Source of the DNA: Lepisosteus oculatus
Taxonomy: Eukaryota > Chordata > Actinopteri > Semionotiformes > Lepisosteidae
NCBI RefSeq assembly: GCF_040954835.1
Contig: NC_090723.1
Span: 2,180,001 to 2,244,000, forward strand
Length of the DNA stretch: 64,000 nt
Direction of reading: 5' to 3'
Shown here: positions 12,266-25,000 of the stretch, one piece after another
Layout: the number at the start of each line of letters is the position of its first letter
Numbering within the stretch: the stretch's first letter is position 1
Notes under the pieces: model-generated
The model's input: only the letters and a program-made list of their open reading frames with translations
Told to the model about the DNA's origin: nothing
The model's database searches: none
Translations under genes and position numbers: made by a program

Positions 12266-15200
12266 TGTTTTCTGGTACAGTTGAGGGCTGGGCTGGCTGG
12301 AGGGCTGGGATCTGAAAAGATCATGAGAAGGGCAGTTTGTTAGAGCAGGGGCAGCTTCACAGGGTGTAATATCATTGTACTTACATTATGATGCAGCAAT
12401 CAGAGACTAAAGGCTGGATCCAGATGCAGGCAATGGCGAGAACTCTGTCAGGGGTGAAGCACCAGCAGCAGGTGATCAGCAGCAAGGGTGAGGGAGAAGC
12501 AGGTGAAAACAAAACAAAGTCCCGAACCGCAATCCGAACGCAGGCAGAGGGTTGAAACAGGAGAGCACAGACTAAAGTACCAAAGGGAGACCTGTAGACA
12601 GAACTCAAGGAGTACAAGCAAGTCCAAGGCCAGGGACACTCAGCAAGCAGTGCAGGGGGAATCCAGGAATCCTAGATCAAGCAAACACGGTCAGAGCACA
12701 AGAGTAAGTACAATGAGGACAATGGGACAAGCAATGACTGAGGTCCCAGGCAATGCACAGGGGGATTATAAAGAGCCCAGAGTTCCATGGCGCGGGTGGG
12801 ACGACTCTTCCACCACAACAGGTGGTGCTGAAGAGGTCCTGATGGAATGCCGAGGCCTTTGGTGAGAGCAGGTATGGCACAGGGACACTGAAAGCTGTGA
12901 GGTCCCGTGTCCTGCAAGGCTCATAGTTCAAATCTTGTCTGTGCGATTGACTCGTCACACGTAAGCATCACTATTTAAGTGATTCCACTCCTGAATTTCT
13001 TAGCATACTATTTAAATATTTGTCTCTGAGATTCAGTTTGGACAGAGGGGTCTTTGAAATCAATTTCTGTTTAATGTTTGATGCTGCGATTTGTTAGAGG
13101 TTGTTGACAGGAGGACATTGAGGTTGTTGCTATTTTTCAGGACACTTAGCTACATGTTACTGTACTGCTAATTACAAAAGCTAACATTTATATTATAACA
13201 TCAACATAATGGTGTCATCAAATGTTTGACATGCCAATGATCAGATGTACAGTATTACTTATTACAGCTATATTTTCCAGAGGCTCTAGTTTTAGCATTG
13301 AAGTATTTACTCAAAAGACAATTTATAAATGGGATCACTGTGATTACTGATATATATGTATATGCTAATTAGGTTTATTCCAGGCTGAAAGGAAAAGAAA
13401 TACAACATTCCAGCTGTAGAGACTTCTTCAATCCTTTACAGTACCTGTTCTTATGCAGCCTATGCATGCTGACACAGCTACTCGAACTTCTATATGCTAA
13501 TTAGCCAACTGCAGTTTTATATTTTCAAAATAATGGCCCAGTGATATTTGCTTTAGCTCTGTCAGTACTTGCAAGGCAAAAAGCTTACTGAAAGGATGGT
13601 TTTACTCCTAATCACTAATGCACACTGCCGGATTGCAACATGCTTGAGACGGAAGCACTAATTGAAATCGGAAACATGGAAAATTACTTTAGAAAATTAC
13701 TGTGGTATGACAGGGTCGCTTATGGATGTGAAACCTGAACCAATAGTACAAACAGGTGGGAATCTCCAGTACTGTTAAAGCATGTTTGAATGTGCTAAAC
13801 ACAGAAATACAAAACAAAGCCTCTGCCTTTGCAGAAGTCTGTTGAAGCTTAGGCGTGCATGCCTGAGACACTGCAGAAAGAGCTCTGCTCTGATAAAGAT
13901 CATCCTTAGTGGTGCAGTGACCACTTCAGAATTTCAGTCAACATATTGTTCTAGCAGATGGCAGTGTGGCACAGTGGTTAGCATTGCTGCATCATAGTGC
14001 TGGGGCCTTCTCTGTGTGTTTGTATACCTTAAGTGGCTTCTGAGAAGACTGACCTTGGTGTGAGTGTGTGTGTTTGTGACGTTGTGTGCCCTGCAATAAC
14101 GGGTCATTGCGTAACGGGGTGCAAAGTACACAGACGCAGAGGGAGCAGGCTGTGTTGGCGGCAATCACCTCTGATGGTTAGCTGAGCGCTGGCACTAGTC
14201 TGCCCGGCCAGGTTGGTCAGCACACAGGTGTAAACGCCCTGGTCCTTGCTGCTTGCCTTCCGCAGCTCCAGCACATAGTACCCAGCCAAGTGGAAATCCT
14301 GGGCCGCGGCGCTGGCATCCAGCGGCACAGAGTCCTGCAAAGAGGAGAGACACAGTCACGAGATGGCACGTATGCGAACAACGAGTGCACTGCAGCACTC
14401 AGTCTGAACTCGAACACAAATGCTAACGGCTATTAATATTTCTGCTGAATCTTACAGGTACATCAAGTTTTGTCACTGAGAAATTCAGATCTACAGCAAG
14501 CTTACTGTACGTCAGTTGCTGCTTTGTTGCATTTTATCCATGTCCCTGTTTTACTGATTGATCTCAACAATTCTCTGCTGTGCTTTCGCTCGTCTTAACA
14601 AATATTCCAACCCTAACAAGTGGCTTGTAAGGAAAGGTTTTTTATAACTGTCCAAGGTGCAATTTCACATCAGTGCTGCACTGGTTGTACTTGTACTTTT
14701 TGTAACAGATTGCTCCCAATTTTGATTCCATCTTCAACCTTTCCATACATAAGTAAAACTACAGATGACAAATAGATTTATTTTTCCATTTGGTTACCAT
14801 TTGATATCTATATGATTCCTTTATTCATTTACAATGTGTGTATTTAAAATTTGGAAGATAACTTTCTCCCCAGTTTATGTATAACCAAACATTCATGAAC
14901 CTGGCTTGATTCTGGCACCAACTCATGATGGCTGAGAACACTGCAAAAGCTTTCCTCCCCAACATTTGAACAGAGCCCCGTGCTCCATTTTTCACACCCA
15001 GTACATCTAGTAAAAGGCTTTATTGTTCATACGTGGCGATTTCTGAACATATAGAGTAAAATCCCAAAGGCTGTGAGTGCATCAGGCTCCTCTGACCTTT
15101 CAGCTCCCTGCTTGTTTCAATCTGTCTCAGTCCCCTTTGTTCGCCCACCTCCTCTAAAACCCTCGTCCATGAGATATGGCCTCCGAGCTATCAGATATAG

Positions 15201-18200
15201 GCTTGTTACATACCAAGCAATTGGGCAGGAATTCAAAACAGGAAAGGCTAGAATGGGGGGGTTTAAGAAATCCTCAGAAGTGAACTGTTCCCATATTTAG
15301 GGGACGGCAACTGCACTGCGTGACTGAGAACAATGAAGGGAAGTTATTTTGTGGTCCATCTACTTACTAGCGTAGGGGTAAGAGCCAAATCATTGAATGT
15401 GCACCGAACCCTTGAATTACTCAAGTACTGGAAACAACCATGCTAGGCATCTTACAATATAACTGTCTCTGAGCCTCATATTATTCCAACAGACCACAAT
15501 CATGACAGGAAGACCACTCAAACTCCCCACAGAAAGCACCCCAGCCTGAAATCGAATCTGGTGTACTGTGTTTGAGATGAACTGAGCACCTCATTCCTAT
15601 AAAGAGAACATTTTATTTTTGGTTCGTTAAAAACAAATGGTTTTTATTCTAAAATGTCTCTGGAGCCCAGAACTGTCATTAATGGAATATGTAAACTATT
15701 ACATGCCACCCTTGACAAATAACCTCTGGTCAGAGGCCAAGCATCCATCTCAATGCTCTATTCTACTCATTCGGGCTCTGATAATAATCTGCTAAATGAG
15801 CAGCTAACATTTTTCAAACACAAGTAGGAGATCTGACGGTTTCCTGTGGTGTTGTCCTTGTTCTAAGGTTTGCCATTTCCCAGGCTAACTTGCTAACCTT
15901 GGCCTGGTTCATTTTGCAATCTTGCCTCCTCACAGTCTACACTCCATGGTGGTCTTTCCCACCGACACGGTTTTCTCCTGTTTGCCCTTGCAGCTGCCTG
16001 GTTGTAAGTGGCAAGATGAATATTTTGATTTTAGAGTGTGAACGGAATCCTATATTGTATATAGTACATACTGTACACAGGTGTGCTGCTGTGTTTTCAA
16101 CAGGAAAGCAATGTTCTTTTCTTAACATTCATTCATGTGCTTGAGCTCATTCTGGTTTTACTTCTTGTCCTTTCTGCACAATGCTTTTCGCGGACGGCAC
16201 CCAGAGGCAGACACCTTGAGCCAGGTGACCTGGGGCGCAGGCCGCCCGGTGACCCTGGTCCGGAAGCTGACAGTCTCGCCCGCCCTCACGGTCTGGCTGC
16301 AGGGCTTGGTGACAAAGCGCGGGTGGCTCTCCCCCCAGCTGCGGACCCGCCTGTGGACACACGGAGAGGACGGCAATCACTTACACAGACAGCCATTCCC
16401 AGACAGGATGCGTGCTCCCGTGTGGAACTTCCTGCCATTCCAGCATCGCATCGCCTCGGAATATCACAGCACGCGTCATAGTAACGGGAGGGGAAGCATG
16501 GGGCAGCCATGCAGTGCTTAGGCCTTGTTCAATTCCTGGGGTGCCGGCTGTGTGGGGGGTTCTATGTTCTCCCCAGATTTATGTGGGTGTCCTCTGGAGG
16601 CTCCGGTTTCCTTCCACAGTCCAAAGACATGCTAGTAAGTTAACTGACTTCTGAAGTAACTGGCCGTGGTGTGTCCAGGGTGTATTAGGAAGTCGATGGG
16701 TGGATGTGAGGGTAAGTATGTCTGGTTATTTTCTAGCAGTTGTGCACTTGGGGCACACAATGCGCTCTATTTGCAGACCAATGCAATACGGGATGGAAAC
16801 ATAAAAGGATGAACAAATCAATCTGCTAATACACTTAATAGGAGCCTATGCCAGTGGTGCCTCTAAACTACGGCTCCATGTTGATTCTGAAGAGTATTTC
16901 AACTTCCTGTGGCAATGGACAGGTCTGATGATCCATTCAGAGGTGGGTCTGAGAAAGCAGCTTGATTTCAGGCTGTGAAACTACTTTGGTGCTGTGACTT
17001 GGATTAAATTTGCTGCTGCAGATTTTAGAGCACAGGTTCCTAACCTCCTGATCGGGAATGATAGGAAATATTTCTAAGTTATTGATCAATTAAATAAAGT
17101 GCTCAATTAAAGAAATATTGCAGGGGTGTCTAGTCCTCGTATTCAGGGATGTTGCGTCTGCTGGTTATCGAGGTGCTTTAGGCATTGGTAATGGAAGAGC
17201 TGGGACCAGCTGTGAAACTGGTCCATTTTAGACAGGAATGAGTTAATCTGTAGTGGAGTGAAAACGCACAGTCACACGGCTCTGTGGATGCAGGATTCGA
17301 CGCCCTGTAATATTGTTTTCCTTTGTGCAAGATTTCCTCCTTCTGTAGAGGCAATGTAGACTAGGCCTGATGTAAACACTGCCATTATTCTACTGTGTGC
17401 ATTTTCCTGATTGTGTTCAAAACACCAACAAACACAAACATTTGTGATTACTCATGAACGTACCCACTAAGGTTAAATGAAATGGGTGTAGTTGCTCCAT
17501 TTTATATACTTATATGGGAAAACGGTTATGCACTCAAAAACAAGTGAAACAATCTGAGCACAAGTTCCAGGAATCCTTAGAGGATGTTTCACAGACACGA
17601 CAGATTCCCAAGGCATATATGGTACTAACGCCTTGGGACTCTAAACCGATTAAGGAACTAAGCCCAGAAAAAAGTTTTGTAGAATTGTTTTTTCCTGGAT
17701 ATTACAGTACTCTAAAGTAAAACATTTTCACACCCGCTGTTGACGATAAAAACAGGACCAAAACACTGCAGTAATTCAGAGAGATAAGAGATAAAAAACC
17801 TTTTAGATTTTATACTGAAATGCTCACACATATACTGTATATGTAACACTTACAGAGATTTACTAAATCATTCTATTGCATCTGTAGTTTTCAGCTGGAA
17901 AGAAAATTAGTCATTTCAGATACTAAACAACAGGAGAAATACTCAAATTACTTAAAATCAGTAACACTCCAAGTGTTATTCTTGTTTATAAATTATGAAA
18001 GCAATACATATTCAAAGTATATAAAATTGTGCTATAGCATTAATGTACTTTAGTGTTTAGCACTTTTCTTGAGAAGAAAGATCTTGGTCAGAGTATCGAA
18101 ATTCTAAAAGACAATGAGCACTGAAACACTTCTGAGAATTAGTATTTTGTTTAAAATTGGTTTAATTTAAGATGAATTTGTTAAAGTACTCAAAATACAT

Positions 18201-21200
18201 ATACTTAATACAAATGTAATATACAGACTGACAGAGGGGTGGTGAGGAAATGAATAGGTGTAGATCCATTTTCTAAGCACTGATTCCCCCTCCTGCTTCA
18301 TATAAGGATTCTACTTACTTTAGGCTACTCTGACTCCCACCTGGCAGCCTCAGCTGGTCTGAAAAGAAACAAACAATAGTTAAATAAAAGAGAGAAATAG
18401 TTGAGCATTGCTGCCTCACACCGCAGGGACCCTAGGTTTCCTAGTTTCCTAGGAGTTTCCTCTGGATGCTCTGGTGTTCTCCCACAATCCAAGGACATCC
18501 TGGTAGGTTACTTGGAAAATTAAAAACTGTCCCTGATGCAAGTGTGTGAGTGTTTGTGTGTCTGCCCTGTGATGTACTGAGGTCCTGTACCCTGCCTTGA
18601 GGCCACTGCTTGCTGGGATAGGCTCTGGATCCCCACAACCCTGCACTGAATAAAATGATTAGAAAATGGATGGATGGATAGATGGATGATCTCTAAATTA
18701 TTTCATTCACTATCTGCCTAATTGCTCACACCGGAATTATTCCACTTCTGCGGAAACTGGTGATCTAATGGTTCCCTACAAAGCCTGCAGGACGGGGGCA
18801 GGGGTGGAGATCCCTGCGCTCTGCCCTCCCCCTGTGTACCAGCTCACCCCTGAGCTCCAGCCGGACGGTGGTCTGCTCGGTGCCAGCGCAGTTGGTGATG
18901 TGGCAGAGGTATCGGCCGGTGCTCTCGGAGTTGACGTCCGTGACCGTGAACACATAGACCCCTTCGCCCATCCGCTGGAAGTGGAAGCACCCTCCCTCGG
19001 ATACGGGCTCCCCGTCTCGGTACCAGAGCACCGTGGGCTCAGGGTCTCCTTTCACCTGTGTCCCAGACACACACGGGGTACAGAGGGTCGATGTTGACTT
19101 GACGTTTAAAAAGCTTAGACAAGATTACTCACCGGTCCTCCTGGACTTTCCCATGTTCAGAAAACACCCTCTCTTCATCCAAGGCAGAACTAAAGGGAGC
19201 TCCTGGGGTTAATTTTTAAAACCTTCTGTGGTCTTGTGTCAAAGTGTATCATTCCTGATTTAAAAAAAATACACTGGCCAGTGCTTTCTCATTCATTCTG
19301 GAATCATAACGTGACTGTTTGTGTGCTATTCCCCTTTGATGATCAAAGACATCCTCTGCATCGTAAACCAGGCTTTCACAATGGTTACAAAGAAAAGAAA
19401 GAAAGGCCATACTAGTGAAGACTCAACAACCATAATCCTATGTATAATTTTGTATTTTTCTCTTATATTTACCACGGTGGGACCTTTCAAGTTTTGTCTT
19501 TTTCCTCTTTTTTTGCTTTAAAGATTTTCAAGAGCACAAATACCTTTCAGAGCAATATGAAAATGTGTCTATATTTGACAGTTTAAAGAGAAATCGAAGG
19601 CAAATAATTAGAACCTTAAACAAACCGACCGGGACACAGGAAACAAGGGAAACTGGAAGTTACAACTGCTTTTTGATGGATGCCCAAGCAACAGTGAGTA
19701 AATCCACACCTGGGCGCCTCCTTGTGTACACCAAAGGAACTGCACACTGTCATTCGAGGCCGCTGCTCTCACAGTCACAAGGCTGTCAGATGAGCAGAAC
19801 AATGTGCCAAGGCCGAGAGAGGCACAATCAGGCTGCTTTATAAAAGTATGCCCACTCGAACTTTGATTAATGTGATTTGAGCCCAGCGGAGCAGAAACAA
19901 AAGGCTGGGAAAACCAACAACTGCAAATGTGTTTGGTTTAGTACTATAAATCCTGTTGGAGTCATGGAAGGCAAGAGAGACCAGAGCTGCTCCTGTCAAG
20001 GGCTAGGAGGGATCTGTGCACTCCTCACTGGCAGGACTCAAATCCCAGACCCTGGCCGAGTCAGTGCCACGCGCAAACCAATGCCAATCCCGCAAATGTT
20101 TAGACCAATGTATTTTTTAAATATTCATATGAATTTCTTAAGAGAAAGGTGCAGAAAATAGACAAACACCCCCTCTCACATTCCTACATACTAACAAATA
20201 AAAACCTTAATCAGGTTTCTACTAAAATCCTTTTGATTGGCTGCCTGAGAGATCCACAGTTTACAGACACGCTGACAGACTTGGCTGCTCCACATTCTCC
20301 CTGTGGCAGATCTACCTCCTCCCTTTAACACTATCGCTCACAACAGAAAAGGACAGCAATGACATGCGATTGAGAGTAATCAAATAATTTACTGACTGCC
20401 AGTGCATACCTAAGTTACTTTCAAACAACTGGACTCCAATTCTGTATACTTTTAGTAGCCACTGTAAGTGTCAGAAGTAAAAAGAGGGGTCTTCTGTTCC
20501 TGAGCAGTACAGCCTAGTGATAAACATTAAATCACCCATCTCATAGAACAAATTAGATGTGATTAGTGCAACAGGTGACTTCTACATTAGGGAGGTCAGA
20601 TATTGATGACGGCAATTTTTCTAAATGATGATTTAGATAAATTGAACATAAATCATAATATGTTTCAACCATCAAGGACAAGAATTCTTGTAACTAAAGG
20701 AAATTACTTGTTCAATTGATCAATTACTTTCAGCTGACTTTAATATAAAAAGAAACCGATCTAAGATGACCTATGAGACTAACTGGATTGCACACCAGGA
20801 CCAGGGTTCGAGTCCAACAAGTTAGGAGTGCAGGCTTTGAAGGTGGCTGTGTGCCAGTATCTTTTAATACAAGTCATTCTATTTTTGTGAAGCCTAGCCT
20901 GTTCTGCAGCTCCCCTAGCTCTGCCTCATTGCTTTGATGTCCAGTATCACTGCCAGTATCCCAGGGGACACAGAAACAGACCCTTCACATGGAACCCAAC
21001 TCTGGATGGGAACAGGTCCAGTATTAGATCTGCAGGACCAATATATTCCTCCTAACACTGTTAGCAATTATGAATGCTGAAAATAAGGTCCCCATACAGG
21101 GTCCAAGTAGGCTTATTTCCCCACGTAGTAATAGGAAATCCAAATAGAAAAGGCTACCAAAAAAGAAACACAAGTCCTATTATCCAAAATCCAAGGGGCA

Positions 21201-22077
21201 GGCGATAGTCAAGACCGGGAGGAGACAACACAGCGAGGCAACCAATCCAAAAGCGCAAAGACAGGAACGTGCAAGAGTCAGGAAGTAAGGAACGGGACAA
21301 GCTATGGAAGAAAGGTATGCGCACTAAGAATCCGAAATGGTGAGCGATGGTCAGGGGAAAGAGGAGGGTTAAAGTAGTGACGGGAGTGAAAGGCGATGGG
21401 AAGATTAGTTGGCGTGAGCGTCTGAGTGGGTGCGCGTGGGGAATGTCACGGCGTTTGTGAGCACGTGTGGAATGCATGACAGCTGTAGCAATAGACACCT
21501 GTGACTCCTAGACGAAGAGCATCTTTTAGTAGCATAAATAAAAAATCAGTTATTGTGATTCTGACAAGTAAGATTACTGAGAATGTAGAAAGAGAATGGT
21601 CACTGTATAATTTGTACTGTATGAATCACTCATTCTGAAGTTGTGTCTTGGAACAATAAGAATACTTAACAAGTGACAAATCTTCCTTTAATAACCTTAT
21701 TGATAACCATTTTTTTTCCAGATACAAAGTGTTGATACGCATACACAGTTCCTGCAACTGTAATTCCAAAACGAGCTAGAAACGCGCATACTGCATACAT
21801 TGTTTTTAGACGTTTGGTTATATTTTTGGCGATGACTCTAATGTTGCAACCTGAATTAAAACAGCTCTTTCTGAGCCTGTTTTCTCACATTTCCCAGCCC
21901 TTGGCAGAGAGGGAAGAGAGGCGCGACAATTTCTTCCTGTCCAGCGCGGTCTCTGCTCACCTTCACATAGAACGTCGCTGTGTCTCCTTGGTGGACTGCC
22001 GAGTTTTGGGGTGGCAGCAGAAAGAAGGGAGCTTCAGACCGGCAGGCTGGTCTCTGACCCCTCCTGACCCCTGACAT
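12266..22077 (-). CDS. Myosin light chain kinase-like gene, N-terminal two Ig domains (partial)
   Basis: Six minus-strand exons join with compatible phases: 22077-21961 (0 out), 19055-18848 (1 out), 18358-18319 (2 out), 16350-16215 (0 out), 14334-14169 (1 out), 12311-12266 (2 out). The first pair builds an I-set Ig domain starting EAPFFLLPP, with TVLWYRDGEPV and GRYLCHITN. A 13-residue linker exon follows, then WGESHPRFVTKP and a second Ig domain (PAPQVTWLK, GVYTCVLTN). The order and the motifs (EAPAFILPP; WGECPPKFATK; PQPQVTWLK; GVYTCLVVN) correspond to the N-terminus of smooth-muscle MYLK, whose kinase phosphorylates myosin regulatory light chain in the cytoplasm. Both domains keep the C-strand Trp and F-strand Cys but lack the B-strand Cys (Tyr and Arg there). 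Ig1 of human MYLK also lacks it. The ATG at 22077 has an in-frame TAG six bases upstream, which supports it as the start if the exon extends that far. The kinase region is outside the window. This could be a fish-specific paralogue such as mylk5. SPEG or another Ig kinase is less likely. Confidence 0.78.
12380..12960. mobile_element. Possible non-autonomous transposon remnant
   Basis: This block of purine-rich, CA/AG-dominated sequence (for example 'aggcagagggttgaaacagg') is compositionally unlike its AT-rich flanks. It ends in 'gtgcgattgactcgtcacac'. A segment at 33.84-34.17 kb begins 'gtgtcacgtgcgattgactg', suggesting shared terminal sequence. No transposase or target-site duplication was identified. 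Confidence 0.3.
13375..13475. repeat. Family B repeat, copy 2
   Basis: The segment 'ggtttattccaggctgaaag' through 'gagacttcttcaatc' and 'gcatgctgacacagct' parallels 2,030-2,125 in order and spacing, with about a quarter of positions changed. Confidence 0.5.
13958..14095 (+). repeat. Family A SINE with internal deletion
   Basis: The tRNA-like head 'gtggcacagtggttagcatt' (A-box region) is intact. It continues to 'ctgaccttggtgtgagtgtg' and 'tgtgccctgcaataacg', with most of the middle missing. It lies 75 bases downstream of a MYLK-like exon. Confidence 0.75.
14340..16210. other. Intron of the MYLK-like gene
   Basis: This separates the two half-domain exons of Ig2 (splice after WLK, phase 0). 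No additional exon or repeat was recognised. Confidence 0.6.
16495..16815 (+). repeat. Family A SINE, diverged
   Basis: It contains 'ccggtttccttccacagtcc' and 'aaagacatgctagtaagtta', the conserved SINE body, then 'ggtgtgtccagggtgtatta' and an 'aacataaaaggatg' tail. Confidence 0.7.
18400..18692 (+). repeat. Family A SINE with ATGG tail
   Basis: The head is partial ('gcattgctgcctcacaccgc'). The body has 'acaatccaaggacatcctgg', 'tctgccctgtgatgtactga' and 'gcttgctgggataggctctg'. The copy ends in a (ATGG/ATAG)n tail at 18,665-18,690. It lies just upstream (gene sense) of the 40-bp linker exon. Confidence 0.85.
19060..21100. other. Intron of the MYLK-like gene
   Basis: It separates the two half-exons of Ig1. 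It is mostly unremarkable; 20,790-20,840 has a weak tRNA B-box-like 'ccagggttcgagtccaacaa' and may be an old SINE head. Confidence 0.5.
21110..21500. mobile_element. Possible DNA-transposon-like block
   Basis: A purine-biased stretch with several CpGs ('gaagattagttggcgtgagc', 'gggtgcgcgtggggaatgtc') interrupts AT-rich intron. On the minus strand it gives a 114-codon frame without recognisable domains. No terminal repeats were confirmed. Confidence 0.25.
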
Positions 22078-22079
22078 CG

Positions 22080-25000
22080 TCTAAGCCCTGGGACTTTGCT
22101 GGGAAGAGATGGTGAGCACGCAATTAGGCTCTGTCACTGGATAACTCAGGCCTCCTGTCGTGAGCCCATCGAGTCTGCACACTGTACCCTAGTTACAAAC
22201 ACAGTAAACTGTAGTACAGGACCATAACAAACATGTTAATTGACGCAAGGACCGTGGTCATCAATCAGTTACAGGAGAATGGTAATCAATCGGTGTTGGG
22301 ACAGCAGCCAATCACTCTTCTGTCTGATTGCGAGATTGAACTCATCAGTACCGCTTATCTGACCAGGGAGAGACAGTGCAAATCTCTTAACAGCAAGTGA
22401 GAAGCAAATTAAAAAATATCAGCCACTGTTAAACATTAAAAACAACAGATTGAAAATAAATGATTCAATCAAAACTGAGCTGTCCTGTGCCCAGGGTTTT
22501 TATCATTATTGGGCTGATGCCCCACGAGTGCAGCCCTCTAACCGAGCACTCCAGCTGAAAGACCCGGGTTTGGCTGTATTGGGAATAAAGTCCTTTGAAG
22601 GACACAAGGACTCAGGACAGAAGAACAGAGACAGCAGAGACCAAAACAAGGCAACCAGAACTATCCATTTGTAGACGTACTGTACATGTTGACACTCTAC
22701 TGTCTATCTGAATCTGAAAGGTTTTTTCACAGTAGTTTTTGGTTAAATGTATTTTTCACCAGGCAACGTGTTCATCTCGGCAATTATTTCAAACAGATCT
22801 TGTGAAATACATAGTTTAATATATACAGGGTACCAATCCTTGTCTGCCTGCTCCAGCAGGTGTTAAAGTATTTATAGATTTGCTATCTTAAAGAAATTAA
22901 TATCTCTAATAGGGTATTGAAGTCTTTATGATAGTAAAATAATGTTGTAGTTGAGAATCATTAGAATATGACTACTTTATACAAAGTATATAAAGTGAAA
23001 CTCACTAGAAGAAAATTTAGATTAGATAGAAAACTAAATACAGCATTTCTTCACTCCTAGTTAGTGCTGAAAATTATGAGCCACGGTGAGCTGTTTGAAA
23101 TCATTGCACTAGGCACCTTTGAGAACTTACCTGAGAAGGTTTCAATATTATTTATCTTTCAGGAATGTAAACTGATGCAAAAAAAACCCAAAGACTTTTT
23201 CCTCTTGTTGATCTTTTATGTCATCATCAATAAAATCTTGCACAAAGGCATAGCTGAATTTGAAAAAATGACAGACCTGGTTCTCAATCCAACCTCTTTA
23301 GGCTGATTACAAAATTACAAAGTACGTCAGCTACTACCAGCTCATGTGATTTTTAACCATAGTATCCATTTTCGAAGTGAAGTTTCTAAAGAGAAAGCAA
23401 CTAACTTACTGAAAAGCAAAAAAGACTGAAAAGATTCTCTTGTTTAGGAAAGGCAAATGAAGTGACCATTAAAATAGTATCTTTTCAACATATATATTAA
23501 ATGATAAACACCTATTTTATGCAGATTTGAATGAAACATTTATGCTCTGTGAAACCTATACCTTTATTTAAATACATGCCTTTATTTGGCAATTACATTT
23601 GACTAGATACCAGCGTGTCAAAGTCAGCAATGACTTGAACTGTGGTGAGTCCAGCCCCAACTCAACACTATCAGCGATCAGCTTGTAGGAAAATGACTTT
23701 GGGCAAGATTGGATTGCAAATTGTTCCACAAAACATGTATTCTCTTTATTTAAATTATGTCCACCATTTCTTCATGTTCCTTCTCACACTACTGATAGGG
23801 TACCGTGATGTTCTGCTGGACACTTTGTTGCTGCTTCTATTTAAATCAAAGGTCTGCAATCTTGCTCCTAGATTTGGGTAGAGCTACAACATCTGAACAG
23901 GGGAGAGGAGGTGTTAAGGTAATAATGAGCTAACATACTGTAAATTGTCTGACCATTACTCTCTGCTTATAACTTAGGCTGTGAACAACTGAGGTGTATG
24001 AAAGCCTACAGACACAAGACTCACATTGAAAGACCCCAGGTTCAGGCTGTTAAGAACAAGTCAACGAGTATGGCTGAAACTTAGGGTCCTAGTCCTGGTC
24101 AGGAAAAGTTGTGACCAAGAAGATCAGCAGCTATGGCTCCAGGCCTATGGAGAATAGTTAAACTGATCCACTTAATGGGAGCTCATCCAATGAGTGCGGT
24201 GCACACTTAACTAAGCACAAAAAACTAAGTCTTCGAAATCATCAATAAGGCCAAGACAATGAAAATGGACCTCTACAGTAAAACACAAAACAAAGATCAC
24301 AAGTCGAAGCTGAGTGAGGGTGCATTTAAATCTAAAAAGAACCACAGCTACATAATTGAAACTAACACCCTGGCATCAATCAAGAAATGGCAGGAACAAC
24401 TTCCGACTTTTCAACAGTATATGACAGAGTCAATAACTGGCAATCAAATCATTGTCCGTGACTCAGATGTAAACAGTAACTCTTCAAAGATTCAGCTACT
24501 TTACACAAGTTCCTTTAACATACAAGCCTCTCATCTCTCATGGACAAGCCTCTCATCACTTGACTTGATTCAGTGCAGGAGGAGAGCAAACCTCAGCAGA
24601 CGCTGTTTGTCCAAAAATCGAGCTAAGATCCCCTTGACGAATCACACTCCTGTTTACTCCTGGCGTGCAAAACGGGTTTGAATTTAGACCCGCCACATCC
24701 AAAGACATCTGGCCAGGCCCCAGCAGGGTTAGTGAGCTTATAGTTGGTTAATGTGTTCTAACCTAGTCAAATACTGAAATTTGATCCCTTTGGCATATTG
24801 AGCATCTATGCACACTACATCAATCCATGATTCAAAGGATAGTGCTTCAACAGTTCTGCTGGGTCATTGTTACATACATCAATGACCTTTTGCAAAAAAA
24901 CTACCTTTTGATTTCAAGCCTCATTACAAAACCTTATGAACAAACCTCTAAAAAAGAGCGTTTGTAATCAACAGCTGACCTGCAGCTGATGAGTGGACTG

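Noticed and set aside
20790..20840. Possible tRNA gene with B-box 'ggttcgagtcc'
   Set aside because: No matching A-box and acceptor-stem pairing could be formed; it is more likely a SINE head remnant.
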